Program-made: the position numbers and the translations under genes
The notes under the pieces: generated by a model
What the model saw: only the letters and a program-made list of their open reading frames with translations
The model's database searches: none
What the model was told of the DNA's origin: nothing
Assembly (NCBI GenBank): GCA_964596115.1
Contig: CAZQRW010000079.1
Location: 1 to 5,558 of the forward strand
From: CAZQRW01 sp964596115
Lineage (GTDB): Bacteria; Hydrothermota; UBA3072; B12-G15
DNA length: 5,558 nucleotides
Reading direction: 5' to 3'
Part shown: positions 1 to 5,545 of the stretch, piece by piece
Layout: each line of letters starts with the position of its first letter
How positions within the stretch are numbered: position 1 is the stretch's first letter

Positions 1-326
1 TTTCTATTCTTCCATGCAGTATCGAATCTCACATTTGGCAAGCTCGTCATTATGTCAACCCTTATAGGTGCAACGCCAATCTGATATATAATTTCTTTCT
101 TAGTAAAATCCTTAGGGGAAACATTTATAAGGGGTGCACCAAATTCTTTCAAAGCATTATAAACCTTACTTGCATTTTCTTTGTCAGATTTAACCCAAAT
201 ATCAAGAACTTTAGTGAATCTTGGTTCAGTATAATACATTACTGCATAAGCGCCAACAAGAAGATATTTTACTTTATGTTTTTTTAATATGCTGAATAGA
301 TCTTTGTAGTCTGAACTTATTTCCAT
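1..326 (-). CDS. Nucleotidyltransferase-fold protein (DUF6036/AbiEii-like), 3' end outside window
   Basis: Reading the minus strand from the ATG at 326-324 gives 108 codons without a stop, running off the window. The visible part covers the NTase core: a helix (residues 5-17), a strand and glycine turn at 21-29 (YLLVGAYAV), the segment TEPRFTKVLDIW (33-44), and a later RVDIMT strand (89-94). This pattern matches small stand-alone minimal nucleotidyltransferases of the DUF6036 type, usually about 150 residues, so roughly the last 40 are missing here. In this fold the acidic pair is normally D-x-D followed by a third Asp. Asp42 and Asp91 are present, but position 40, where the first Asp is expected, is Val (codon GTT, bases 209-207). 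The start fits the usual family N-terminus and overlaps the upstream gene by 53 bases. An SD-like AAGGGG lies about 13 bases upstream, a long spacing. Target and activity are unknown; a toxin-like or tRNA-modifying role is only inference from relatives such as MenT/AbiEii. Confidence 0.8.
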   Translation of the reverse strand, partial: MEISSDYKDLFSILKKHKVKYLLVGAYAVMYYTEPRFTKVLDIWVKSDKENASKVYNALKEFGAPLINVSPKDFTKKEIIYQIGVAPIRVDIMTSLPNVRFDTAWKNR

Positions 327-486
327 TTTTTTCTTTAATCCCCTTCATTTTATAATACTCCTCGATCATTTTCCAGGTAGCAGAAAAAATCATATTTACA
401 CCTGCTTCTTGCCAGAATTTTATATCCCATTCGTCATTAGCCTCAGAAAATTTCACTAACCTTTCCACTATTTTTTTTCTTTTCAT
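274..486 (-). CDS. Small conserved-looking protein, probable partner of the downstream NTase-fold protein
   Basis: A 70-residue, mostly helical, basic protein with no signal peptide or membrane segment. Visible landmarks are a charged N-terminal helix (MKRKKIVERLVKFSEAND), an aromatic segment DIKFWQEAG (21-29), an ATWKMIEEYYKMKG stretch (36-49), and a C-terminal RLQRSIQHIKK (59-69). Small proteins with a WxMxxxYxxxxG stretch and a terminal RLQRSI-like motif are, to my recollection, often encoded directly before DUF6036-type nucleotidyltransferases; I cannot name a family. The start is supported by AAAGGA eight bases upstream and by the promoter behind it. Its last 17 codons plus the stop overlap the start of the NTase gene in another frame, which implies coupled translation. 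It could be an antitoxin-like or substrate-presenting partner, but nothing in the sequence proves that. It lacks an obvious DNA-binding motif. Confidence 0.7.
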   Translation of the reverse strand: MKRKKIVERLVKFSEANDEWDIKFWQEAGVNMIFSATWKMIEEYYKMKGIKEKNGNKFRLQRSIQHIKKT

Positions 487-494
487 TCATTCTG

Positions 495-500
495 TCCTTT
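495..500 (-). promoter_or_regulatory. Ribosome binding site of the 70-residue gene
   Basis: On the minus strand AAAGGA lies 8 bases before the ATG at 486-484. A second ATG at 490-488 is in another frame, only 4 bases from the SD, and does not lead into the conserved-looking protein, so the 486 start is preferred. Confidence 0.6.
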
Positions 501-516
501 TATTTGTAGTAAACAT

Positions 517-530
517 AATACAATTGTATT
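517..530. promoter_or_regulatory. Operator-like perfect palindrome AATACAATTGTATT
   Basis: Fourteen bases read identically on both strands, centred between 523 and 524. Weaker symmetry extends outward (about 10 of 13 positions matched per arm over 511-536). The element overlaps the last three bases of the predicted minus-strand -10 and the expected start of transcription, the usual place for a repressor site. A homodimeric repressor, possibly the module's own product, is a plausible ligand, but this is inference. Palindromes arise more easily by chance in AT-rich DNA. Confidence 0.45.
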
Positions 531-555
531 GTATCAATTTTCGTATAAATGTCAA
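528..555 (-). promoter_or_regulatory. Sigma-70-like promoter for the minus-strand module
   Basis: On the minus strand a perfect -35 box TTGACA (555-550) is followed after 16 bases by TACAAT (533-528), which matches the -10 consensus at five of six positions. Transcription would start near 521, giving a leader of about 35 bases that includes the SD at 500-495. A second TACAAT at 528-523 is too far from the -35 to be the main -10. Confidence 0.6.
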
Positions 556-577
556 CGCGTTTAAGGGGTAATATACA

Positions 578-727
578 ATGTTTAGACGGATAAAATACTC
601 TTGTCCGGATAATGCCGCTGCCGAAATATTAAGTAAGTGTATTCGTCATATTAAATTATCAAATTGGAAAAAAATACTTGACAAAGATTATAATTTGTTT
701 AAAATAAAAAAAAGGAGGTTGTTATGA
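578..727 (+). CDS. Possible small ORF (49 codons) overlapping the start of the main operon
   Basis: The ATG at 578 opens 49 codons ending in TGA at 725-727, which overlaps the ATG of the next gene as ATGA. An SD-like AAGGGG (563-568) lies nine bases before the ATG. The peptide starts MFRRIKYSCPDNAAAEILSK, has two Cys (9 and 21) and a very basic C-terminus (KIKKRRLL), and has no signal peptide or membrane helix. The AGG AGG codons for its two Arg (46-47) are also the Shine-Dalgarno sequence of the next gene. In favour: start signal, open frame, and stop-start overlap like the other junctions of the operon. Against: promoter-like elements of the next gene lie inside it, I recognise no family, and a frame this short can be open by chance. 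It might be a leader peptide, a gene remnant or nothing. Confidence 0.25.
   Translation: MFRRIKYSCPDNAAAEILSKCIRHIKLSNWKKILDKDYNLFKIKKRRLL
664..705 (+). promoter_or_regulatory. Promoter-like elements before the five-gene operon
   Basis: Two overlapping arrangements are visible. A perfect TATAAT (689-694) has a weak -35 TTGGAA (664-669) at a long 19-base spacing; transcription would start near 701 and leave the whole SD in the leader. Alternatively a perfect TTGACA (678-683) is followed after 16 bases by TAAAAT (700-705), with a start near 712, right at the SD, which would make a nearly leaderless message. The first gives a better leader and the second better boxes. The sequence does not decide between them. 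Confidence 0.45.
712..718 (+). promoter_or_regulatory. Strong Shine-Dalgarno AAGGAGG of the first operon gene
   Basis: AAGGAGG, continuing as AGGAGGTT, is almost fully complementary to the 16S rRNA 3' end and sits five bases before the ATG at 724. It is the strongest ribosome site in the window and the only strong one in the operon that lies mostly outside a long gene, which suggests that this junction sets translation entry into the operon. Confidence 0.75.
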
Positions 728-2316
728 AGAAGATATTACTCCTTTCGTTAATGTTCGGCTTTACCCTTTTCGGGGAAAATGAGCATATTTCTGGTTATAT
801 AAATATCCCAACAGGTTATGTTGCGAAGTCTGGTATATATGTAAATGCAAACACCAGTTACGCACTTGGAGATGAGCCATCAAGATTTGATCTGGATATG
901 AATTTTGGAATCGCTCTGGGCAGGTTTGAAATTTATCTCTCAGAATATACTCTAAACACCTGGCTATTCGACACAAAATATATGATATTCAAGGATGAAA
1001 ATTATAATCTTTCTCTTGGTGTCGATAGGGTTAGTTACGACAAATATGTTTCACCTCTTGGCATCGGTGATACCTCAGGCTATATTGATGAACGTTATCT
1101 AAAGAGACCCCCAGAATTGTTTTCTGCTTATATTTCTAATTCTGTAAATTTAGGCAATGTAGCGGAATTGACACTGGGTCTTGGCAGGGGAAGATTTATT
1201 GGTTACGGACCAAGAAGTAGATTTTTTAACACAGATATTTTCTTCGCAAGTGGCCCAAATGATACAGCAAATCAGCACCCTGATTTTGCAATTGGTGCTT
1301 TCGGTGGATTAAAATTAAAACTATTGCCATCCCTATTTCTCATAACAGAGTTTGATGGAAGAAATGGTAATGCTGGTTTGAGGTTTGATAATGGTTTTAT
1401 CTTCTCCACCATTTCTGTTTCAAAATTAGAACTTTTTACAACCCCTGACCTTCACAGCAGGGTAAACATATCTTTCGGAATAAAAGCAAAATCTTTGGAG
1501 CTACCGAATGAAGGTAGTATTTATGTAAAACTCTTTGACGTAAAAACTAATTCTCCTCTTACGGGTGTTGTTACAATTAGTAATGGTAGTTACAAAAAGG
1601 CATTTATAGTTCCTTCTTCCGGGGAATTAGATATAGCTCTTGCCAGGGGTATATATAATGTCTCTTTTATTTCCGAGGGATATAAAACGAAAAAGGGAAA
1701 AATAACTGTGGAGCGAGGGAAGAAGACCACCCTCAATATAGGATTAAACAAGGCCTTAACCCCTCAAGAGATTGCCTCAAATTCTCATGTAGAAAGGGCA
1801 ATAACATTGATGGGGCAGGATAAACTTGCCGATGCCTTACAAGAAGTCAATGTTGCCATTAGCCTCAATCCTCAAAATACTGTTGCAAAGCAGACGAAGG
1901 ATAAAATAGTTTTAAAAATTAAAGAAAAGGTTAAATCTTTAAGTGAAGAGGCAGCAAGATTAGAACGTTCTAATCCTGGTGGTGCAATTTTAATATGGCA
2001 GGATGTCCTTACATATGACCCCGCCAACAAGGTTGCCAACGCCCATATTGCAACTTTAAAGAAAATAATTTCTAAGAAAACAACAATAACTAAAAAACGT
2101 GTAAAGAAGCCCTCTAAAAAGAAGAAAGTTACTACTGCAAAAAAGGTACAAAAGCCAAGCAAGAAGGTACTAACAAGCTGGTATAAAAAAGGCGTTAAAC
2201 TATATCTGCAGGGTAAATATAAAGAGGCATATAATCTTTTCAAAAAGATATTAAAATATGACCCGAATAATGTAAGGGCTAAAAAATATTTGAAGAAGGC
2301 TCAAACTAGAATTTAA
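724..2316 (+). CDS. Exported beta-rich (outer-membrane-like) protein with PEGA/CarboxypepD-like domain and TPR repeats
   Basis: A 530-residue protein starting with a signal peptide (KK, then hydrophobic residues 4-16, possible cleavage near Gly17). Residues about 22-258 are Gly- and aromatic-rich with alternating strands (GYINIPTGYV near the start) and look like an outer-membrane barrel or YjbH-like beta domain; that assignment is tentative. Residues about 264-343 resemble a small beta-sandwich of the PEGA or carboxypeptidase-regulatory type (SGELDIALARGIYNVSFISE, then GYKTKKG). From about 346 the protein is helical: a TPR-like unit at 354-396, a second helical pair at about 403-448, a Lys-rich linker at 446-482 with a repeated V-x-KPSKK motif, and a canonical TPR at 486-527 (WYKKGVKLYLQGKYKEAYNL). 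It probably acts in the envelope, binding protein partners through the TPRs. Its stop overlaps the purM start by one base. Function is unknown. Confidence 0.85.
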   Translation: MKKILLLSLMFGFTLFGENEHISGYINIPTGYVAKSGIYVNANTSYALGDEPSRFDLDMNFGIALGRFEIYLSEYTLNTWLFDTKYMIFKDENYNLSLGVDRVSYDKYVSPLGIGDTSGYIDERYLKRPPELFSAYISNSVNLGNVAELTLGLGRGRFIGYGPRSRFFNTDIFFASGPNDTANQHPDFAIGAFGGLKLKLLPSLFLITEFDGRNGNAGLRFDNGFIFSTISVSKLELFTTPDLHSRVNISFGIKAKSLELPNEGSIYVKLFDVKTNSPLTGVVTISNGSYKKAFIVPSSGELDIALARGIYNVSFISEGYKTKKGKITVERGKKTTLNIGLNKALTPQEIASNSHVERAITLMGQDKLADALQEVNVAISLNPQNTVAKQTKDKIVLKIKEKVKSLSEEAARLERSNPGGAILIWQDVLTYDPANKVANAHIATLKKIISKKTTITKKRVKKPSKKKKVTTAKKVQKPSKKVLTSWYKKGVKLYLQGKYKEAYNLFKKILKYDPNNVRAKKYLKKAQTRI

Positions 2317-3296
2317 TGCTCTATAAAGACTCAGGTGTTGATACAGGTAAGTCCAACAGGGCTAAAAATCAAATAAAAAATTTTGCAAAAAAAACATTCA
2401 ATAAGAATGTTTTAAGTGATGTTGGTCTATTTGCAGGGGCTTACAAGATTCCAAAGGAAATCAATAACCCAATTCTTATCAGTAGTACTGATGGTATAGG
2501 GACAAAGGTAATTGTTGCGCACTTAATGCATAGATACAAAGGCCTTGGGGCTGATATAGTGAATCATTGTGTGAACGATATACTTTCTATGGGGGCTTAT
2601 CCAATTTTTTTCCTTGATTATTTTGCGGCGAATAAGATCAATAATAAAATCCTTATAGAATTTATTGAAGGAGTTTCTGAAGCCTGTATAGATAATGATT
2701 GCTCATTAATAGGTGGCGAAACTGCAGAGATGCCTGATGTCTATCCTTCAGGCCACTTCGATATTGCAGGCTTCATTGTGGGAATAGTGGATAAAAATGC
2801 AGTAATTACAGGTGAGCATATTCAACCAGGAGATAAAGTCTTTGGATTATACTCTTCCGGTCTTCATACAAATGGATATTCCCTGGCAAGGAAAATAGTA
2901 TTTGAGAAAATGGGTTTAGAACCAAATGCATATATTCCAGAGGTTTCCTCTACAATAGGTGAAACACTCCTTGTTCCCCATACATCCTACTTGAAAGATG
3001 TATACCCAATGTTGAACCACATAAAGGGTATAGCCCATATAACTGGTGGAGGTTTCAAAGGGAATATCTCGAGGATTTTACCCCCTAATGTAAATTGCAT
3101 AATCGATGCTAAAAAATGGAATGTCCCTCCAATCTTTAAATTGCTGCAAAAGTGGGGTGATGTCCCTATGGAAGAAATGTACAAGACCTTCAATATGGGT
3201 ATAGGTATGGTCTTGATAGGAGAAAAAATAAAAGCAGGGATTGAAATTGGAGAAATAGTCAGTGGAAGTGGAGAGGTAATACTTGAAGGCATCTGA
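2316..3296 (+). CDS. purM: Phosphoribosylformylglycinamidine cyclo-ligase (AIR synthetase)
   Basis: PurM converts FGAM and ATP to AIR, the fifth step of purine synthesis, as a cytosolic homodimer. The 326 residues align over the full length with the family (about 340-350). Visible motifs are the N-terminal YKDSGVD (3-9), the ATP/metal segment STDGIGTK (57-64), ND at 87-88 with MGA (92-94), FFLDYFA (98-104), GGETAEMP (133-140), SSGLHTNGYSL (180-190), HITGGGF (241-247) and MYKTFNMGIGM (288-298). The ATG at 2316 shares its A with the TAA of the preceding gene. There is no good SD at a proper distance (AAGG ends about 16 bases upstream), so translation probably depends on re-initiation. The start fits because homologues begin with the same YKD-GVD segment. 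No other purine gene is visible, so purM lies outside a classical pur cluster here. Nothing suggests loss of activity. Confidence 0.97.
   Translation: MLYKDSGVDTGKSNRAKNQIKNFAKKTFNKNVLSDVGLFAGAYKIPKEINNPILISSTDGIGTKVIVAHLMHRYKGLGADIVNHCVNDILSMGAYPIFFLDYFAANKINNKILIEFIEGVSEACIDNDCSLIGGETAEMPDVYPSGHFDIAGFIVGIVDKNAVITGEHIQPGDKVFGLYSSGLHTNGYSLARKIVFEKMGLEPNAYIPEVSSTIGETLLVPHTSYLKDVYPMLNHIKGIAHITGGGFKGNISRILPPNVNCIIDAKKWNVPPIFKLLQKWGDVPMEEMYKTFNMGIGMVLIGEKIKAGIEIGEIVSGSGEVILEGI
3270..3276 (+). promoter_or_regulatory. Ribosome binding site deciding the TTG start of the HD gene
   Basis: GGAGAGG lies six bases before TTG 3283, inside the end of purM. In the HD frame a TAA at 3277-3279 sits two codons upstream of that TTG, so no earlier start is possible. 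The first in-frame ATG (residue 47) would remove the first metal-binding His. TTG is therefore the best start. Confidence 0.7.
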
Positions 3297-3834
3297 TATT
3301 TTAGACTTCTTACTTATTGCTGGCAGGTTAAAAAATATCCCCAGGACTGGTTGGGTTATTTCAGGAATAACAAATCCAGAAACCGTTGCTTCGCATTCTT
3401 TTAGGGTAGCACTAATAAGTATGTTGCTCTCCGACTACTTTAGTAATATCGATAAAGAAAAGGTTTTGAGAATTGCTTTAATTCATGACCTTAATGAGTC
3501 TATAATTGGTGATATACCGCTTGGTGCGAAGGATAACGTTCAAATAGATGAAAAGAGAATATTTTCTGAGGATATTCCTATACCGCCAACAATAAAGAAA
3601 AGGATGGTAAGTGATTTCTCTGAATTTGAGGATAGAACGAGCATTGAAGGAATGATAGTTAGGGCAGCCGATAAAATAGACCTTTTACTCCAGGCATATG
3701 AATATGAAAGAAATAGAGGAGTAAGGCTCAATTCATTCTGGGAAAATAGTCAAAACCGTATGGATTTTAAAGTCCATAAGATTGTTGAGCAAATTATAGA
3801 AGAGCTAGAAAGGAGAAGGAAAGGTGTTAATTGA
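3283..3834 (+). CDS. HD-domain metal-dependent nucleotidase, YfbR/HDDC2 type
   Basis: The 183-residue all-helical protein carries the HD signature: His38 in the VASHSFRVA segment, His68-Asp69 in IHDLNE, and Asp130 in RAADKIDLLLQAYEYE. Together these are the expected divalent metal ligands. Glu72 and Asp77 (DLNESIIGDI) correspond to the additional catalytic acids of E. coli YfbR. The N-terminal GRLKNIPRTGWVISGITNPE (14-33) is typical of the HDDC2/YfbR branch, whose characterised members remove phosphate from deoxynucleoside 5'-monophosphates; exact substrate preference cannot be read from sequence. Length is normal. The gene overlaps purM by 14 bases and the next gene by 11, so all three should be made from one message. 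Nucleotide turnover beside purine synthesis is a sensible pairing, but a direct link is inference. Confidence 0.88.
   Translation: MKASDILDFLLIAGRLKNIPRTGWVISGITNPETVASHSFRVALISMLLSDYFSNIDKEKVLRIALIHDLNESIIGDIPLGAKDNVQIDEKRIFSEDIPIPPTIKKRMVSDFSEFEDRTSIEGMIVRAADKIDLLLQAYEYERNRGVRLNSFWENSQNRMDFKVHKIVEQIIEELERRRKGVN
3811..3820 (+). promoter_or_regulatory. Ribosome binding site deciding the GTG start of the YbbR-like gene
   Basis: AGGAGAAGGA lies within the end of the HD gene. AGGAG ends eight bases before GTG 3824. In that frame a TAG at 3806-3808 closes the reading frame just upstream, and no ATG occurs before the membrane segment, so GTG is the supported start. Confidence 0.65.
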
Positions 3835-4423
3835 GAGAAAAAGAGCAAAGAAAAAAAATTTATTAAAAAATATCATAATATTTATTTTTTCATTAATAAT
3901 AGCCTCTGCACTTTGGTTTTATGCCGTAACTAACCTTGTTATAGAGAAAGAAATTGAATTGCCAGTAAGGGTTATTCCTCCTAAACATTTCTGTGTTTTG
4001 TCCTACTCCCCGGAAAAATTAACATTTTTAGTACGTGCCAAAAAAAGGCAATTTTTGTTTTTACGGGGTGTTAAGCCCTCTATTTTAGTCAAAAATCCTC
4101 AAATTGGAAAGGTTACAGTTCCATTAGATTATGGTCATATTAAGTTTCCCTACTTGCTTGGGATAACAAATTATTCTATTAGGGGAAGAGACAATCTGGA
4201 ATGTTCTATTGATTCCTTTGTGGTGAGGCGAGTAAAGGTAATTCTAACTGAGGGGCTTGAGGCAAGTCCTGAAAGTGTAAATGTTTATGGCCCAAAAGGT
4301 CTGATTGGCAGCCTCGAAAGTATTATTCCCGATTCAATTCCACAAAATTCTAATTTTACAACCATTACAATGGGGACAAGGCTTATTAAAGTAAAGCCAA
4401 GAATTATTAGAATAAAAAGATGA
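3824..4423 (+). CDS. Short membrane-anchored YbbR/CdaR-like protein
   Basis: The 199-residue protein has a very basic cytoplasmic N-terminus (residues 5-15), one membrane helix at about 16-36 ending in the typical ALWFYAV, and then a beta-rich extracytoplasmic part. Residues about 40-135 look like one divergent YbbR domain (strands around ELPVRVIPP and KLTFLVRAKK). Residues about 136-199 look like the start of a second, with the family-type V-x-V-x-GPK turn at VNVYGPKG (152-159). YbbR proteins are envelope proteins; in Firmicutes the family member CdaR binds and regulates the diadenylate cyclase CdaA and is encoded next to it. Many homologues carry three or four repeats and exceed 300 residues, so this one is short. 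There is no cdaA beside it in this window, so a role in c-di-AMP control is unproven. It overlaps the HD gene by 11 bases and tsaD by 4. Confidence 0.75.
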   Translation: MLIERKRAKKKNLLKNIIIFIFSLIIASALWFYAVTNLVIEKEIELPVRVIPPKHFCVLSYSPEKLTFLVRAKKRQFLFLRGVKPSILVKNPQIGKVTVPLDYGHIKFPYLLGITNYSIRGRDNLECSIDSFVVRRVKVILTEGLEASPESVNVYGPKGLIGSLESIIPDSIPQNSNFTTITMGTRLIKVKPRIIRIKR

Positions 4424-5406
4424 TTGTTCTCGGAGTAGAAACTTCTTGTGACGATACAGGAGTTGCATTTTTCGATGGAGAAAAAGTCTTGGCAAGTACT
4501 CTATATACCCAACTGTCTCATTTTCAATTTGGTGGTGTGGTTCCTGAGATTGCATCACGGAATCACATAAAGAAAATGCTGCCCGTATTCAAAAAAGCCA
4601 TCGAGGACTCATCTATTAGTATTAATGAAATTGATGGTATTGCAGCTACCTATGGTCCGGGTCTGATTGGCTCACTTCTTGTTGGTTTAAGTTTTGCTAA
4701 GGGCTTATCCTATAGCATTTCAAGACCATTCATTGGTATTAATCATCTGGAGGCACATCTTTTCTCACCTTTTATTGGTAGAAGTATACCAGAAGAACCA
4801 TTTTTGGGTTTGATAGCCTCAGGGGGACATACTGAGCTTTACATTGTTAATGGAATCAGTAATTACAAACTTCTGGGCTCAACACTCGATGATGCCTGTG
4901 GAGAGGCATTTGATAAAGTTGCAAAGTTAATAGGTGTGGGTTACCCCGGGGGTCCACATATAGAGATGTGGGCTGCAAGGGGTAATCCTTTTGGATTTAA
5001 TTTTCCTGTTCCCGACCCACCTGGATTAGACTTTAGTTTTAGTGGATTGAAAACAGCTGTTTTGTATGCCTATAAGAAATTAAGCCCAGAGGAAAGGATT
5101 AAAGACATTCCCGAAATAGCCGCCTCTTTTATGAGGGTAGCAATAGAAGCACTTATAATAAAGCTAAAAAGGGCAATCAAAGAGACAGGCATCGAAAGAG
5201 TTGCTATTTCTGGTGGCGTCTCTGCAAATTCTTTGCTGAGGAAAAGAGTCCAGGAGCTTGGTGTAAGGAATTATTTTCCAGAAAAAAATTTCACATCGGA
5301 TAATGGAGGAATGGTGGCTTTTCTTGGATATCAATATCTGGTAAGAGGAAAATCATCGCAACTCGATTTAAGGGCAGACGCCAATGCGAGACTAATATCT
5401 AAATAA
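4420..5406 (+). CDS. tsaD: tRNA N6-adenosine threonylcarbamoyltransferase
   Basis: TsaD transfers the threonylcarbamoyl group from TC-AMP to A37 of ANN-decoding tRNAs (t6A), working with TsaB and TsaE (and TsaC for the precursor) in the cytosol. All 328 residues fit the family (about 330-345). Motifs in order: GVETSCDDTGVA (5-16), GGVVPEIASRNH (38-49), YGPGLIGSL (78-86), the metal-binding NHLEAH with His109 and His113, SGGHTEL (134-140), DDACGEAFDK (157-166), GYPGGP (174-179), FSFSGLKTA (205-213), ISGGVSAN (263-270) and TSDNGGM (292-298), whose Asp294 is the expected third metal ligand. The ATG overlaps the previous stop as ATGA and has no clear SD, so it is probably coupled to the YbbR-like gene. 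It is the last gene of the cluster. No TsaB, TsaE or TsaC gene lies in the window. Confidence 0.97.
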   Translation: MIVLGVETSCDDTGVAFFDGEKVLASTLYTQLSHFQFGGVVPEIASRNHIKKMLPVFKKAIEDSSISINEIDGIAATYGPGLIGSLLVGLSFAKGLSYSISRPFIGINHLEAHLFSPFIGRSIPEEPFLGLIASGGHTELYIVNGISNYKLLGSTLDDACGEAFDKVAKLIGVGYPGGPHIEMWAARGNPFGFNFPVPDPPGLDFSFSGLKTAVLYAYKKLSPEERIKDIPEIAASFMRVAIEALIIKLKRAIKETGIERVAISGGVSANSLLRKRVQELGVRNYFPEKNFTSDNGGMVAFLGYQYLVRGKSSQLDLRADANARLISK

Positions 5407-5468
5407 CTTATTTTTACATTTCATCATTAATATCATTTTACTTTTGTTGTTTGTCTTTTTGCCAATGT

Positions 5469-5505
5469 TGTCATTCTAAGTATCCCTTCGACATGAGAGT
5501 CTTGC
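5469..5505 (+). repeat. Possible degenerate TGTCATTCTGAG-type intergenic repeat
   Basis: TTGTCATTCTAAG at 5469-5481 followed by CCCTTCGACATGAGAGTCTTGC resembles the dispersed repeat seen in many bacterial genomes that starts TGTCATTCTGAG and contains a GAAGC/CTTCG and GAATCTTGC-like part. Several positions differ, and only one copy is in the window, so the identification rests on resemblance alone. Confidence 0.25.
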
Positions 5506-5545
5506 AGTTAATGTCTTTCGCCTTTGTCTTTGTTATTTTTCTTTT

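Noticed and set aside
678..694. TTGACA followed by TATAAT read as one promoter
   Set aside because: Both boxes are perfect, but only 5 bases separate them, far too close for a sigma-70 promoter. Each must pair with another element if used.
1872..2243. Long open frame on the minus strand inside the exported-protein gene
   Set aside because: It is antisense to the Lys-rich, A-rich coding region, whose complement naturally reads as Phe/Leu/Val. It has no SD and no recognisable domain.
2987..3292. Open frame on the minus strand within purM
   Set aside because: It is the complement of well-conserved purM motifs, is rich in Pro/Ile from the reversed codons, and has no start signals.
4334..4558. 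Minus-strand frame with Cys/His residues across the ybbR-tsaD junction
   Set aside because: The Cys/His cluster looks zinc-finger-like, but it is antisense to the conserved N-terminus of TsaD and lacks a ribosome site.
5410..5460. Rho-independent terminator for the operon
   Set aside because: T runs are present, but no GC-containing inverted repeat precedes them.
5461..5510. tRNA or small structured RNA after tsaD
   Set aside because: CTTCGAC looked like a T-loop, but no acceptor or anticodon stem can be paired around it.
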